Assembly (NCBI RefSeq): GCF_000287055.2
Contig: NZ_AJYQ02000093.1
Span: 1 to 64,000 of the forward strand
Reading direction: 5' to 3'
Source of the DNA: Vibrio genomosp. F10 str. ZF-129
Lineage (GTDB): Bacteria > Pseudomonadota > Gammaproteobacteria > Enterobacterales > Vibrionaceae
DNA length: 64,000 nt
The notes beneath the pieces are model-generated. The model was not told the DNA's origin, ran no database searches, and worked only from the letters and a program-made list of their open reading frames with translations. Both the position numbers and the translations under genes were made by a program. Of this stretch, positions 31,153 to 41,880 are shown piece after piece; within the stretch, counting starts at the first letter, position 1, and each line of letters begins with the position of its first letter.

Positions 31153-31179
31153 AAAAAAGCCCCTAAAAGGGGCTTTTTT
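31153..31179 (-). terminator. cysK terminator
   Basis: AAAAAAGCCCC and GGGGCTTTTTT enclose a 5-base loop just after the cysK stop; both flanks carry homopolymer tracts, so it can work in both directions. Confidence 0.95.
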
Positions 31180-31205
31180 GTAGTAAAAATTGATTTGACC
31201 ACATA

Positions 31206-32171
31206 TTACTGCTGGTTCTCTTTCTCTCCAAAGATACCTGCAAATAGGGCTGTACTTAGGTAACGCTCACCTGAACTTGGTAGTACGGCAACGATAGTTT
31301 TTCCTGCAAATTCAGGCAGTTCTGCAATTCTATTAGCAGCAACAATAGCCGCACCAGAAGAAATTCCCGCAAGAATACCTTCTTCTTTCATTAGGCGTTG
31401 GGCCATTTCAATCGCTTCTTCTGAAGTCACAGCTTCAACGCGGTCAAGTAATTCTAAATCTAGGTTCCCAGGGATAAAACCTGCACCGATACCTTGAATT
31501 TTGTGTGGAGCTGGCTTCACTTCTTCACCGGCTAGTACTTGAGCAATCACTGGTGATTCAGATGGTTCTACTGCAACGGAAGTTATTGTGTCTTTCTTGC
31601 TTTTCAGGAAGCGGCTTGTACCTGTAATGGTACCACCCGTTCCAACACCAGAAACAAGAACATCAACGTCACCATCTGTCGCATCCCAGATTTCTGGGCC
31701 CGTCGTTTTTTCGTGAATTTGTGGGTTTGCTGGGTTATTGAACTGCTGAAGTAGCAGGTATTTATCAGGGTTTGAAGCAACGATCTCTTCCGCTTTAGCA
31801 ATGGCGCCTTTCATGCCTTTTGCCGCTTCTGTCAGTTCCAGTTTTGCGCCTAGCGCTTTAAGCAATTTACGGCGCTCTAGACTCATAGATTCAGGCATAG
31901 TCAGCGTCAGTTTGTATCCACGAGCTGCTGCTACGAAAGCTAAGGCGATACCAGTGTTACCACTCGTTGGCTCAACCAGCTCAACACCTTCTTTCAGTGT
32001 TCTTGCTTTTTCTGCTTCCCAAATCATGTTAGCACCAATACGGCATTTAACACTGAAGCTTGGGTTACGGGCTTCTACTTTAGCCAGTACTTTACCGTTG
32101 CTGACCTTGTTTAAGCGGACAAGTGGAGTGTTACCAACTGTTTGTGAATTGTCTTCGTAGATCTTGCTCAT
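31206..32171 (-). CDS. cysK: Cysteine synthase A (O-acetylserine sulfhydrylase)
   Basis: CysK makes cysteine from O-acetylserine and sulfide. The 321-residue product has the PLP lysine Lys42 in [11 protein letters not shown], the substrate loop [12 protein letters not shown] and the phosphate-binding GTGGTITG. Length and motifs are those of the CysK (not CysM) branch. It lies downstream of cysZ, which supplies sulfate for the same pathway; a gap of 156 bases between them suggests a separate, probably CysB-controlled promoter, though no site was identified. Confidence 0.97.
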   Translation of the reverse strand: MSKIYEDNSQTVGNTPLVRLNKVSNGKVLAKVEARNPSFSVKCRIGANMIWEAEKARTLKEGVELVEPTSGNTGIALAFVAAARGYKLTLTMPESMSLERRKLLKALGAKLELTEAAKGMKGAIAKAEEIVASNPDKYLLLQQFNNPANPQIHEKTTGPEIWDATDGDVDVLVSGVGTGGTITGTSRFLKSKKDTITSVAVEPSESPVIAQVLAGEEVKPAPHKIQGIGAGFIPGNLDLELLDRVEAVTSEEAIEMAQRLMKEEGILAGISSGAAIVAANRIAELPEFAGKTIVAVLPSSGERYLSTALFAGIFGEKENQQ

Positions 32172-32327
32172 GTCGATGTTCCTTCATTACACGTTTTGTG
32201 AATATGTGTAGAAGAATATGCGCTAAGTAAAAAACGGAAAAGGATTAAAAAGTTATAACATATAGAAGCAAGGTAGGTTATCTGGCAAATGCACTCTAGC
32301 AAACAGAGGTGTCTGCTAGGGTTTCGA

Positions 32328-33071
32328 TCAGATTTTATTTTTATATTCTGCTACCCACATAGCGGTTGCACCGCAAACAGCAACTGGCATGACAATGAGG
32401 TTTAGAATTGGAATCGTGGTGAAAATAGCAACCAAAGCCCCAAAGCTGTAGGTTTTGGTTTGATTTTGTTTCAAATTGTGTCGCATTTGATTGAACTCAA
32501 CCTTGTGGTTATCGAATGGGTAATCACAATACTGAATAGCAAGCATCCAAGCTGTAAATACAAACCATAAAATAGGGCCTAGGGTTTGCCCAAAGGCAGG
32601 AATAAGCAGCAATAAAAATAATCCAATGGCTTTAGGAATAACATAAAGGAGTTTTCTCCATTCGCGTGCAAAAACACGAGGCAGATCCTTAACTAAAGAA
32701 AGAAGGCCATCGTCGTTAATCGAATTCCCGATTAAGTGTTCTTCGACTTTTTCAGCCAGTAGTCCATTAAATGGGGCGGCAATGAAGTTAGCTAATGTGC
32801 TAAAGAAATAGGAAAACGTGGCTAAAACGGTAATCACAATGAGTGGCCAAAGAATATAGCTGAGCCAAGTTAGAAATTCGGGCAGTTGTGCCATCCACTG
32901 AGTTATCCAATTGTCCATATTGGAAAAGAGATAAAAGAGTGCGCCGCCCACTAGAATAATATTCGCCATCAGAGGCATAAGAACAAATCGACGAATTCCA
33001 GGCGTTAATGCTAACTCTAACCCAAAGAAAAAATACCCAAACCCACTTCGTTGTAAAGACTTATCGTCCAT
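32328..33071 (-). CDS. cysZ: Sulfate transporter CysZ
   Basis: CysZ is an inner-membrane protein that mediates sulfate uptake for cysteine synthesis. The 247-residue product starts SGFGYFFFGLELALTPGIRRF-like, quoted as GFGYFFFGLELALTPGIR, which is the family signature, and has four to six hydrophobic segments (around residues 28-50, 68-100, 143-175, 207-230). It is divergent from zipA and upstream of cysK, the usual order in gamma-proteobacteria. Confidence 0.95.
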   Translation of the reverse strand: MDDKSLQRSGFGYFFFGLELALTPGIRRFVLMPLMANIILVGGALFYLFSNMDNWITQWMAQLPEFLTWLSYILWPLIVITVLATFSYFFSTLANFIAAPFNGLLAEKVEEHLIGNSINDDGLLSLVKDLPRVFAREWRKLLYVIPKAIGLFLLLLIPAFGQTLGPILWFVFTAWMLAIQYCDYPFDNHKVEFNQMRHNLKQNQTKTYSFGALVAIFTTIPILNLIVMPVAVCGATAMWVAEYKNKI

Positions 33072-33295
33072 TCAGAAATTACCCTTTTTGTGTCGTATTC
33101 TCTATTCTACTTAACTTTGTTAATAAAAAAAGAGGATGAAATTCTAATCAAGGTTGAACTTATTACATTAATTTGTTCTAAAAGAGTCATGAGTTTTGGT
33201 AGAGTAACACCAGTATTTAGGTTTTTTCCCTTGATGTGAACGGAATACAGTTCGTTCTATCATTAAATTTATCATCAAGTTATTGAGAGTTAAGT

Positions 33296-34237
33296 ATGCA
33301 GGAATTGCGATTCGTACTTATTATTGTCGGCGCATTGGCGATAGCAGCGTTACTGTTTCATGGTCTATGGACCAGTAAAAAAGAAGGGAAAACCAAGTTC
33401 GGTGATAAACCACTCGGTAAATTGAAGACAACAAAAGAAGAAATAGAAGACACCCCCGAGCGTGGGTTTGCTCCTGAAGACGATTATGAAGTGGTTCGTA
33501 AAAAGCCGAAAGCGCCGAACTTTCAAAATGATATATCGATGGATGCTGATCCTTTGATTGACTCTGATCCTCTTATCGACAGCTATGAATCTCATCTTGA
33601 ACCCATCATTACCAATGCTCAAGACACCGACCGAGATGATCAGGAAATACCTTCTTTTAGTGCAATAGACGATACAGAGTTCACTGTTGAGCGCCGTGTT
33701 AACCCATTGGAACAATCAGATAGCATATCTGATGATACACTCAGCGTGGTTAATGAAAGTAAAATGACTGATACTACTGACATCACTGAGGATGTTGGTG
33801 AAAGCCCTGAGCCTGAACTTGAGGTCATCGTCCTTAATGTTCATTGTGCTGGAGACAGTCCTTTTACTGGTATTAAACTTTTCGATAGCATGGAGCGAAA
33901 CGACTTGAGCTATGGCGATATGGATATATTCCATCGCCATGCCGATGCTTCACCAACGAGTAAGGTTTTGTTTAGTGTGGCGAATATGATGCAACCGGGG
34001 ACACTAAAACATGATGCCCCAGCTGATTTTTCGACCCAAGGTATTTCTTTCTTTATGACGTTACCTTGCTACGGTGACGCAGAGCAAAACTTCAACCTGC
34101 TCTTAAGAACCGCGCAACAAATAGCCGATGACTTGGGGGGGAACGTTCTCGATGATCGACGCAATCTTATGACCCCAGATAGGCTGTCTGCGTATCGACG
34201 ACAAATTCAAGAGTTTAAAACGGCTTTGCCTGCTTGA
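33296..34237 (+). CDS. zipA: Cell division protein ZipA
   Basis: ZipA tethers FtsZ to the inner membrane and is needed to build the divisome. The 313-residue product has an N-terminal membrane anchor ([20 protein letters not shown]), a charged basic patch, an acidic low-complexity linker from about residue 60 to 170 (with a local [14 protein letters not shown] repeat), and a C-terminal FtsZ-binding domain from about 178 to 310. The linker is acidic rather than the Pro/Gln-rich kind of E. coli. It is followed 57 bases later by a terminator-like hairpin and ligA. Confidence 0.95.
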   Translation: MQELRFVLIIVGALAIAALLFHGLWTSKKEGKTKFGDKPLGKLKTTKEEIEDTPERGFAPEDDYEVVRKKPKAPNFQNDISMDADPLIDSDPLIDSYESHLEPIITNAQDTDRDDQEIPSFSAIDDTEFTVERRVNPLEQSDSISDDTLSVVNESKMTDTTDITEDVGESPEPELEVIVLNVHCAGDSPFTGIKLFDSMERNDLSYGDMDIFHRHADASPTSKVLFSVANMMQPGTLKHDAPADFSTQGISFFMTLPCYGDAEQNFNLLLRTAQQIADDLGGNVLDDRRNLMTPDRLSAYRRQIQEFKTALPA

Positions 34238-34278
34238 GTTTAAGAGCCTAAGATAGAAGTAACAAAAACGATTTTTAC

Positions 34279-36366
<2,088 letters not shown>

Positions 36367-36404
36367 TCCTCTTTACTAAGCTGATAAAAATAACTAAAAA
36401 CCCC

Positions 36405-36443
36405 AAAAAAAGGCACAAATCGATAAGGTTGGTGCCTTTTTTT
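36405..36443 (+). terminator. ligA terminator
   Basis: AAAAAAAGGCAC and GTGCCTTTTTTT form a long perfect stem around a loop of about 15 bases, with T tract. It lies 40 bases after the ligA stop. Confidence 0.9.
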
Positions 36444-36908
36444 ATGATCGAAATATAGTCTTGGGAATTGTGGCTAACAACAAAAATAAAATAGAGTGAT
36501 GTTGTTCAAATTATTAATTATAGACTGGTTTGATGCTAAAACTATGCGATCCACTTCAAGTAAATATGGGGCTAGTTTTGTTTAAGTCCTTGTTTTTTAA
36601 TTGTTTGATTTTGTTTTGGTAAAGTTCATTTTATTTATACGATCTTGATCACTAACTAGAGTAAAGTTTGGCCTGGCTCATATTTTTTTAGATAAAAATT
36701 AAGTTCTCGTTGATATTTTTTGATGCAAAGTTAGTCTGTAACTCATGGATGCACGATGTGTATGCAGGAAATAAGAAAATCAAAAATTAAGGTTAAAAGA
36801 TTAATGTTAATTTAGATTTTCGACATAGGAATTGTTTTCTCCCTTCGGCGGCCAACTTAAGGTGAGAAATATAAAATAGCTATATATCCATTTTTTAGGA
36901 GTTTTTCC
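36444..36908. other. Long AT-rich regulatory region of the porin gene
   Basis: About 460 bases between the ligA terminator and the porin start, very rich in A and T, without a credible open frame. A CRP-like site is centred near 36645. The porin has a good ribosome binding site (TTAGGAG, eight bases before ATG). Such length suits a heavily regulated outer-membrane protein gene with a long leader that small RNAs could target. Confidence 0.6.
36638..36653. promoter_or_regulatory. Candidate CRP site upstream of the porin
   Basis: TACGATCTTGATCACT fits TGTGA-N6-TCACA at 7 of 10 fixed positions and keeps the GATCNNGATC-like centre of strong CRP sites. It lies about 255 bases before the start codon. 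Catabolite control of a sugar porin would make sense; the distance implies a long leader or an additional promoter. Confidence 0.5.
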
Positions 36909-38003
36909 ATGGACAACAAAATGTTTAAACGTACTTTACTAGGTGCAGCAGTTTCTCTAGCTGCAGTATCTGGCTCAGCTAACGCTGCAATCGAATTAGC
37001 GGGTCAAGCTGTTCAACTTTACGGACAAGCAGCAGGTAACGTAACTCTTATCGATGCGGGTTCTACTAAATCAGTAGGTGCTGAAATTGAATCACGTATC
37101 GGTTTCCGTGGTGTGGTAGAGTTTGATGACATTGCTCCAAACTTCATCTGGCAGATGGAAGGTGGTAACGCGAACAACGGTGATAATACTGGCGGTCTAG
37201 GCGCTCGTGATACGTACCTTGGTTTTGATTTCGAAGGCGTAGGTCAATTCAAATACGGTCGTCAGTTAGTTGCTGCATACAACTACGTTGACTGGCCACA
37301 CTCAAACCCAGGTCTTGGTAACGTATTTGACTGGAACAATGACATTGGCGGTGGTTACCAAGACCGCGCGAACAGTGTACTACGTTTTGATTCAGCAACT
37401 TGGAACGGTTTCAATTTCCAAGCGACTTTAAGCGGCATGACTACTGATACACAACAAATGGTTAGCAGTATTGGTGCTTCTTACAGCACTAGTGTATTCA
37501 ACATTCACGCTGGTTACTACAACCAAGGTGACTACGATCAAGGCGTTGGTGAGCCAGAGAAGTTTGATATCGACTCTAACGGCAACGTAGTTGTTTCAGA
37601 CAAATGGACTGCGTGGAAAAATGCAGGCGGAGACAAGCAAACAGAAACAGTGGCTAAGCGTAACTACTCAATCGTTGGTGGTGCACTTTATCTTGGCGAC
37701 GTAACGCTAACAGCGGCAATGAAAGCGATGGAAGTGGGCGATGCTTCACAAAATGCTTACTCAGCAACAGCTCAATATGTTATTGACAGCAAGTACGTAC
37801 TAAAAGCGGGTTACGCAGCAACTGATGATGCAAAAGGTACTGACAACACAGCTGATACAGCAATTTCGGTTCGTTTTGGTTACCTACTACCAAGCTCTTA
37901 CTGGTACATCGACTCTCGTAACTACAAGATTGCTAACAAAGACAATGGTTACAGCACTGAGTGGGCTAACCGTATCCTTCTTGGTACAGAATACTACTTC
38001 TAA
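36909..38003 (+). CDS. chiP: Trimeric outer-membrane porin, chitoporin-like
   Basis: A 364-residue general-porin-fold protein. It has a signal peptide (cleavage after SGSANA, residue 26), beta-strand alternation throughout, PGLGNVFDWNND in the region of the L3 constriction loop, and the C-terminal aromatic residue (GTEYYF) read by the BAM complex. Codon use is highly biased, pointing to strong expression. Its place right after ligA corresponds, from memory, to the V. cholerae gene described as a chitoporin (VC0972) and induced by chitin oligosaccharides. General porins of the OmpU/OmpT type begin differently. The chitin assignment is inference from position and family; a general porin is the alternative. 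Confidence 0.7.
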   Translation: MDNKMFKRTLLGAAVSLAAVSGSANAAIELAGQAVQLYGQAAGNVTLIDAGSTKSVGAEIESRIGFRGVVEFDDIAPNFIWQMEGGNANNGDNTGGLGARDTYLGFDFEGVGQFKYGRQLVAAYNYVDWPHSNPGLGNVFDWNNDIGGGYQDRANSVLRFDSATWNGFNFQATLSGMTTDTQQMVSSIGASYSTSVFNIHAGYYNQGDYDQGVGEPEKFDIDSNGNVVVSDKWTAWKNAGGDKQTETVAKRNYSIVGGALYLGDVTLTAAMKAMEVGDASQNAYSATAQYVIDSKYVLKAGYAATDDAKGTDNTADTAISVRFGYLLPSSYWYIDSRNYKIANKDNGYSTEWANRILLGTEYYF

Positions 38004-38036
38004 TCAGTTACATAGCTAATTTTATTATGTAGTATT

Positions 38037-38065
38037 AACGAGCATCTATATTAGATGCTCGTTTT
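38037..38065 (+). terminator. Porin terminator
   Basis: AACGAGCATCTA and TAGATGCTCGTT form a 12-bp perfect stem with a 3-base loop and a short T run. The next gene starts 20 bases later, so some read-through may feed it. Confidence 0.85.
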
Positions 38066-38084
38066 CATTTAAAGGAGAATATAA

Positions 38085-38846
38085 ATGAAAGTAATGAGTA
38101 AGGTATTGGTTGTTGGCGCTATGATTACTTCATTCGCTCCTATGGCTGCAGTCGATTTATCTATTGAAAGAAATATTTCTGCTCTGGTTGTTCATGGCGA
38201 GGAAGTCGGTTTTTCTATTTCTAAAAAAGATAAATTTGAGTTAGAAAATGGAACTAACCAAGTCGTTATTCGTGTTTCGCAACTTGTGTCAGACTTTGGT
38301 GAAAAGGAAAAGTTTAATTCACAACCAATAGTTTTAACTTTTGAAGCGAGCGATACTTCTTTGTTCGTTAGCGCGCCTTCAAAAATTAGCAGAGTCGAAC
38401 AAGCTGAAGAATTTGAGAAAAATCCACGCTTTGTCGTGACCGATAAATCTGGTAAAGAAATTAAAGTTAGACAAGACATACTGCCAGCATCGAGTGGTAT
38501 CTCTCGTGATTACATAAAGGAGCTAGCTCGATATAACGCTAAGCATTCTATTGAAGGTGTTGCGGTAGTGACAACAGCAACAACGGCTGTGGCAGTTGAG
38601 AGCAAACCGAAAGCGAAGGCTTCTTCTGATCAAAGCCAGCCATCTCAAATGGTTGAATACTGGTATGAGAAAGCGTCTAACGAAGAAAGAACCGTATTCA
38701 GTGATTGGGCGTTTGATAACAGAAAAACTAAAGAAGTAGAAGTTATTGAAGGAAGTAAAGCATTAGAAATGGCAAGCTACTGGTATAGCCAATGCGATCT
38801 AAGTGAAAGAAAACAGATCTTAGCTTGGTTATTAGAGCAAGAATAA
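38085..38846 (+). CDS. DUF2057 exported protein with duplicated C-terminal motif
   Basis: A 253-residue exported protein of the DUF2057 (YccT-like) family, whose function is unknown. It has a signal peptide (cleavage near residue 22, FAPMAA) and a DUF2057 core at about 25-155, with the ENGTNQVVIRVSQLV segment. After a linker rich in Ala, Lys and Ser (165-188) comes a C-terminal addition with two copies of one motif: M-x-x-Y-W-Y starting at 189 and 229, each followed at the same spacing by E-R and a Trp (208 and 248). AAGGAG lies six to seven bases before the ATG. It directly follows the porin, so a joint role in the outer membrane or periplasm is plausible. Confidence 0.75.
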   Translation: MKVMSKVLVVGAMITSFAPMAAVDLSIERNISALVVHGEEVGFSISKKDKFELENGTNQVVIRVSQLVSDFGEKEKFNSQPIVLTFEASDTSLFVSAPSKISRVEQAEEFEKNPRFVVTDKSGKEIKVRQDILPASSGISRDYIKELARYNAKHSIEGVAVVTTATTAVAVESKPKAKASSDQSQPSQMVEYWYEKASNEERTVFSDWAFDNRKTKEVEVIEGSKALEMASYWYSQCDLSERKQILAWLLEQE

Positions 38847-38853
38847 ACCTAAA

Positions 38854-38887
38854 AGGCAGGTGAAATATGAGTGATAAACACCTGCCT
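38854..38887. terminator. Terminator hairpin between the DUF2057 gene and the small exported protein gene
   Basis: AGGCAGGTG and CACCTGCCT form a perfect 9-bp stem around a 16-base loop. T tracts are weak on both sides. It lies between two convergent genes. Confidence 0.55.
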
Positions 38888-38893
38888 ATTACC

Positions 38894-39061
38894 TCATACT
38901 TTTTGCCCTTTGTTTTGTTGGCAAATAAATGCCGTCAACCTGACAACGTCACCGCTCTCAAGTTTACAATCAACAAGTGGACCCGTCTGTGGAGTTCCTG
39001 TGTTTGATAATACAGGAAATGAGAAAATTAAGGCTAAAAACATGATTTTGGCTAGGTTCAT
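38894..39061 (-). CDS. Small exported protein, 55 residues, unknown function
   Basis: On the minus strand an ATG at 39061 is preceded by GAGG seven bases upstream, an ideal ribosome binding site. It opens a frame of 55 codons whose product starts MNLAKIMFLALIFSFPVLSN, a clean signal peptide. The mature part of about 35 residues contains two cysteines (DCKLESGD and FICQQN) 15 residues apart and ends KGQKV. I do not recognise the family with certainty; the Cys-Lys-Leu-x-x-Gly-Asp pattern resembles small periplasmic proteins seen in Vibrio. It lies between the DUF2057 gene and nfeD and is convergent with the former. Confidence 0.65.
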   Translation of the reverse strand: MNLAKIMFLALIFSFPVLSNTGTPQTGPLVDCKLESGDVVRLTAFICQQNKGQKV

Positions 39062-39128
39062 TCTTTGTCCTCTTATTTTTCACTTTAAATATGCAGTAAA
39101 TCATGATGTGTAATGGGTTGTTCGTCAA

Positions 39129-39578
39129 TTAAACAACTTCAACTTTTAGGGTGATGCCATTCACCGCTATTATTTTGATCGTTTGCCCAGACGATATTGC
39201 TTGAGATGTCTCTGCTTTCCAGGTGGAATCCCCAACTTTTAATCGACAAGACCCAACAGGTAAATCTTCAGTCAATGTGATTACTTTACCCACAAGCTGC
39301 TTTTGTTTCTGATTGAGATCTCGCTTGCTATCGTCTTGGGTATCGTTTTTGATTTGCTTTCTCCACCACAACCAGGTGGTGATGAGAGAGAATACGCCAA
39401 ACGAAACCCATTGTAGTTGCCAACTCATCGGTAACAGAGCCAGAAGGACACCGACAATAAGCGCAGAAATTCCTAGCCATAAAAAATAACCGGCGGTGCC
39501 CAGCAACTCCATTGCGAGAAGGGCAAGGCCAAACGCTAGCCAATGCCAATGATTGATTGAATCTAAGAATTCCAACAC
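39129..39578 (-). CDS. NfeD family membrane protein (YbbK-like)
   Basis: A 149-residue protein with three or four hydrophobic segments in the first 75 residues (HWHWLAFGLALLAMELLG, YFLWLGISALIVGVLLALL) and a C-terminal OB-fold domain from about residue 92 (LVGKVITLTEDLPVGSCRL). This is the short NfeD form, which lacks the protease domain and is always found beside an SPFH protein. It lies eight bases after qmcA, so the two form a pair expected to assemble in membrane microdomains. Confidence 0.9.
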   Translation of the reverse strand: MLEFLDSINHWHWLAFGLALLAMELLGTAGYFLWLGISALIVGVLLALLPMSWQLQWVSFGVFSLITTWLWWRKQIKNDTQDDSKRDLNQKQKQLVGKVITLTEDLPVGSCRLKVGDSTWKAETSQAISSGQTIKIIAVNGITLKVEVV

Positions 39579-39586
39579 ATGTTCAC

Positions 39587-40510
39587 CTATTTTTCTTTCG
39601 TTGAGTCCGTCTTAAACATTTCAGCAATCCCCGTGATTGAACCCATCAATCCGGTGGCTTCTAATGGCAACATGATGATCTTGCTATTTTCAGCTTCACC
39701 GATAGATTTCAATGCTTCGGTGTAGCCTTGAGCGATAAAGTAGTTCACCGCTTGCATGTCACCTTGAGCAATAGCCGTTGATACCATTTCAGTCGCTCTG
39801 GCTTCGGCTTCTGCGGCGCGCTCACGAGCTTCTGCTTGCAGTATTGCCGCTTGTTTATCACCTTCTGCCTTCAAGATTTCAGATTGTTTATGACCTTCGG
39901 CTTTTAATATTTCGGCCTGTCTGACACCTTCCGCTTCCAAAATATCAGCACGCTTATTTCGTTCTGCTTTCATTTGGGCATTCATTGCTGCGGTTAAATC
40001 GGCAGGGGGCTGAACATCTTTGATCTCGATTCGAGTTACTTTCACGCCCCACGGGTTGGTCGCTTCATCGACAATAGTGAGTAGCTTAGTATTGATCATA
40101 TCCCGTTGACTTAACATTTCATCGAGCTCCATTGAACCAAGCACGGTACGAATATTGGTTAGCGTTAAGTTGCGAATGGCATGAGCCAAGTCAGTGACTT
40201 CATAAGCGGCTTTGGAAGCGTCGATACACTGTATAAAGCAGACGGCATCAATCACGACATTCGCATTATCTTTAGAGATCACTTCCTGAGCGGGAATATC
40301 CAGAACACGTTCCATCATGTTGACTTTTTGTCCGACACGATCGATGAATGGAATAATGATATTAAGGCCGGGCTGTAACGTATGAGTATAGCGGCCGAAG
40401 CGCTCAACCGTCCAATGACTGCCTTGGGGAACCGTCTTAACCGCGGAGGCAATAACGGCGATGGCAACAAAGATAAACACGCTGATAGTAATGAGAGAAT
40501 CAATTGGCAT
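39587..40510 (-). CDS. qmcA: SPFH/band-7 membrane protein QmcA
   Basis: QmcA is a stomatin-like protein anchored to the inner membrane by an N-terminal helix; it forms large cages in lipid microdomains and affects FtsH-linked quality control. I use the ATG at 40510 ([19 protein letters not shown]), because AGGA sits six bases before it; an ATG two codons upstream overlaps that site. The 307-residue product has the SPFH domain at about 20-190 and then a long helix with a repeated unit around [11 protein letters not shown] / [11 protein letters not shown] / [10 protein letters not shown]. It closely follows E. coli QmcA through [14 protein letters not shown]. It is paired with nfeD. Confidence 0.95.
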   Translation of the reverse strand: MPIDSLITISVFIFVAIAVIASAVKTVPQGSHWTVERFGRYTHTLQPGLNIIIPFIDRVGQKVNMMERVLDIPAQEVISKDNANVVIDAVCFIQCIDASKAAYEVTDLAHAIRNLTLTNIRTVLGSMELDEMLSQRDMINTKLLTIVDEATNPWGVKVTRIEIKDVQPPADLTAAMNAQMKAERNKRADILEAEGVRQAEILKAEGHKQSEILKAEGDKQAAILQAEARERAAEAEARATEMVSTAIAQGDMQAVNYFIAQGYTEALKSIGEAENSKIIMLPLEATGLMGSITGIAEMFKTDSTKEK

Positions 40511-40600
40511 AACCATTCCTAACCTAGGTTTTTGTATGAATTGTCGTCTATATTAGCGCGTTTGGATTTGGAATAGTTAGGCAGAGTCGTCGTTTTTAGA

Positions 40601-40632
40601 CAACTTAAGGTTGAAATGACAACCTTAAGTTG
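40601..40632. repeat. Perfect 13-bp inverted repeat between ybbN and qmcA
   Basis: CAACTTAAGGTTG and CAACCTTAAGTTG are exact reverse complements around a 6-base loop. There is no T tract of note on the minus strand, so it is not a standard terminator for ybbN. It lies 90 bases upstream of the qmcA start and could be an operator, an attenuator or an mRNA hairpin. Confidence 0.7.
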
Positions 40633-40722
40633 TTGATTGTTATTAATGCAACAATATTAATAATCAATTTTAGTGAGTAGTTTTAGTGAGCTATGTTAGT
40701 CAGTTCTGTCAGGAACGTAATG

Positions 40723-41577
40723 TTAGTACAGCAGCGAGTAGAGCTGGCGTCGGTATTTACCTGCGATAGGGTTGCCTTGTCCAAGTGCGCTTAAAATGTC
40801 CATCATCTCTTTTTTGAATTTACCATCATAAGCGTTAAGGTCCGATTTCAGATAGCCCCAGAGTAGTTCCAATGCCTCTTCTGAACGATTCACTTGATGA
40901 TACTGCAGCGCTAATTCACAGGCGGTAGCGTGATCCGATGAATTTTGCGCTAGAGCCGTTTCAAGCGCTTGTATTTCAGGGCTGTCTGCCGCCTGCTTAT
41001 GCAGCTCGAGTTTTGCAATCAGGCTTTTGTAGTAGTTATCTTGATACTCAAGTGGAATATGTTGTAACTGAACTTCCGCCAAATCAAATTGCTGTGTTTC
41101 GAGTAAGCTCTGAGCAATGGCTAATCTTACCTCAGGCTTGTTTTTTAGATCGTCGTCGAGCGCGTTGAATAACGCTAATGCTTGTTCGTATTGATGGTCT
41201 TGCACCAACTCAAGGGCTTTGTTGAGGTTGCGTTCATCTTGGCTAGGTAAATGTTTGGTTAGCATTTGCTCAATAGCGCCAATCGGTTGAGGACCACCAA
41301 GGCCATCAACGGCTTGACCATTAATAAAAAGGGCAATGGTTGGAAGCGACTGCACGCCAAACTGAGCAGCAATGGCTTGCTCTTGTTCGCAGTTGAGCAA
41401 AGCGAGCGTGAATGCACCATCATATTGCTGAGTAACCGTTTGAAGTTGAGGGATGATTTCAGCACTTTCTTGGCTCATTGGTGCCCAGAAGTGAATAAGG
41501 ACGGGAATGTTCGTCGAGCCTTCTAGAATGTCTCTGAAGTTTTGCTCATTCATTTCAACAATATATGGTGATTGCAT
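40723..41577 (-). CDS. ybbN: YbbN/CnoX-like thioredoxin-fold co-chaperone
   Basis: A 284-residue protein with an N-terminal thioredoxin fold (1-110) and C-terminal TPR-like helices (115-284). In E. coli, YbbN (CnoX) is a holdase that works with GroEL and DnaK and is activated by hypochlorous acid. The active-site stretch here is FWAPMSQESAE: both cysteines of the redox motif are replaced by serine (Ser35 and Ser38), whereas E. coli keeps one Cys (SQHC). It is therefore unlikely to do thiol chemistry. The neighbouring SDR gene, qmcA and nfeD also cluster with ybbN in E. coli. Confidence 0.9.
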   Translation of the reverse strand: MQSPYIVEMNEQNFRDILEGSTNIPVLIHFWAPMSQESAEIIPQLQTVTQQYDGAFTLALLNCEQEQAIAAQFGVQSLPTIALFINGQAVDGLGGPQPIGAIEQMLTKHLPSQDERNLNKALELVQDHQYEQALALFNALDDDLKNKPEVRLAIAQSLLETQQFDLAEVQLQHIPLEYQDNYYKSLIAKLELHKQAADSPEIQALETALAQNSSDHATACELALQYHQVNRSEEALELLWGYLKSDLNAYDGKFKKEMMDILSALGQGNPIAGKYRRQLYSLLY

Positions 41578-41880
41578 TTGTGCCTATCCTAAGTGATTCG
41601 CTCAATTGATATAAGAAATAGGGGCTTATAGCGTGTTTATCAAGGGGAAATGAAAAATGCCACGTTATTTAGTGGCATTTCTTTTCAAAGGAGGTCTGCA
41701 TTTGGAGCTGTTGTAATCTAAAACAAAATAAACAAAGTCAGCGTAATGCATACACCAAGTATATTGAGTTGAGTTAATGTCATTAAAATCGTCACCTGAA
41801 CAAATGTTGTAAGTCACATTTTTGTATGTTTCATGAGCATGATGACAGGGAACTATGACGATTTGATTACAGATTACTCA
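41578..41880. other. Intergenic region between the SDR gene and ybbN
   Basis: About 300 bases. It holds a terminator hairpin at 41655-41686 and AT-rich sequence to its right. No gene or convincing operator was seen in 41690-41880. Confidence 0.6.
41655..41686 (-). terminator. Terminator of the SDR gene transcript
   Basis: AAATGCCAC and GTGGCATTT enclose an 8-base loop; on the minus strand the stem is followed by TTCATTT, and on the plus strand by CTTTTC. Confidence 0.75.

Noticed and set aside
38871..39113. 80-codon plus-strand open frame after the DUF2057 gene
   Set aside because: It starts inside the terminator loop with no ribosome binding site and overlaps the better-supported minus-strand exported protein.
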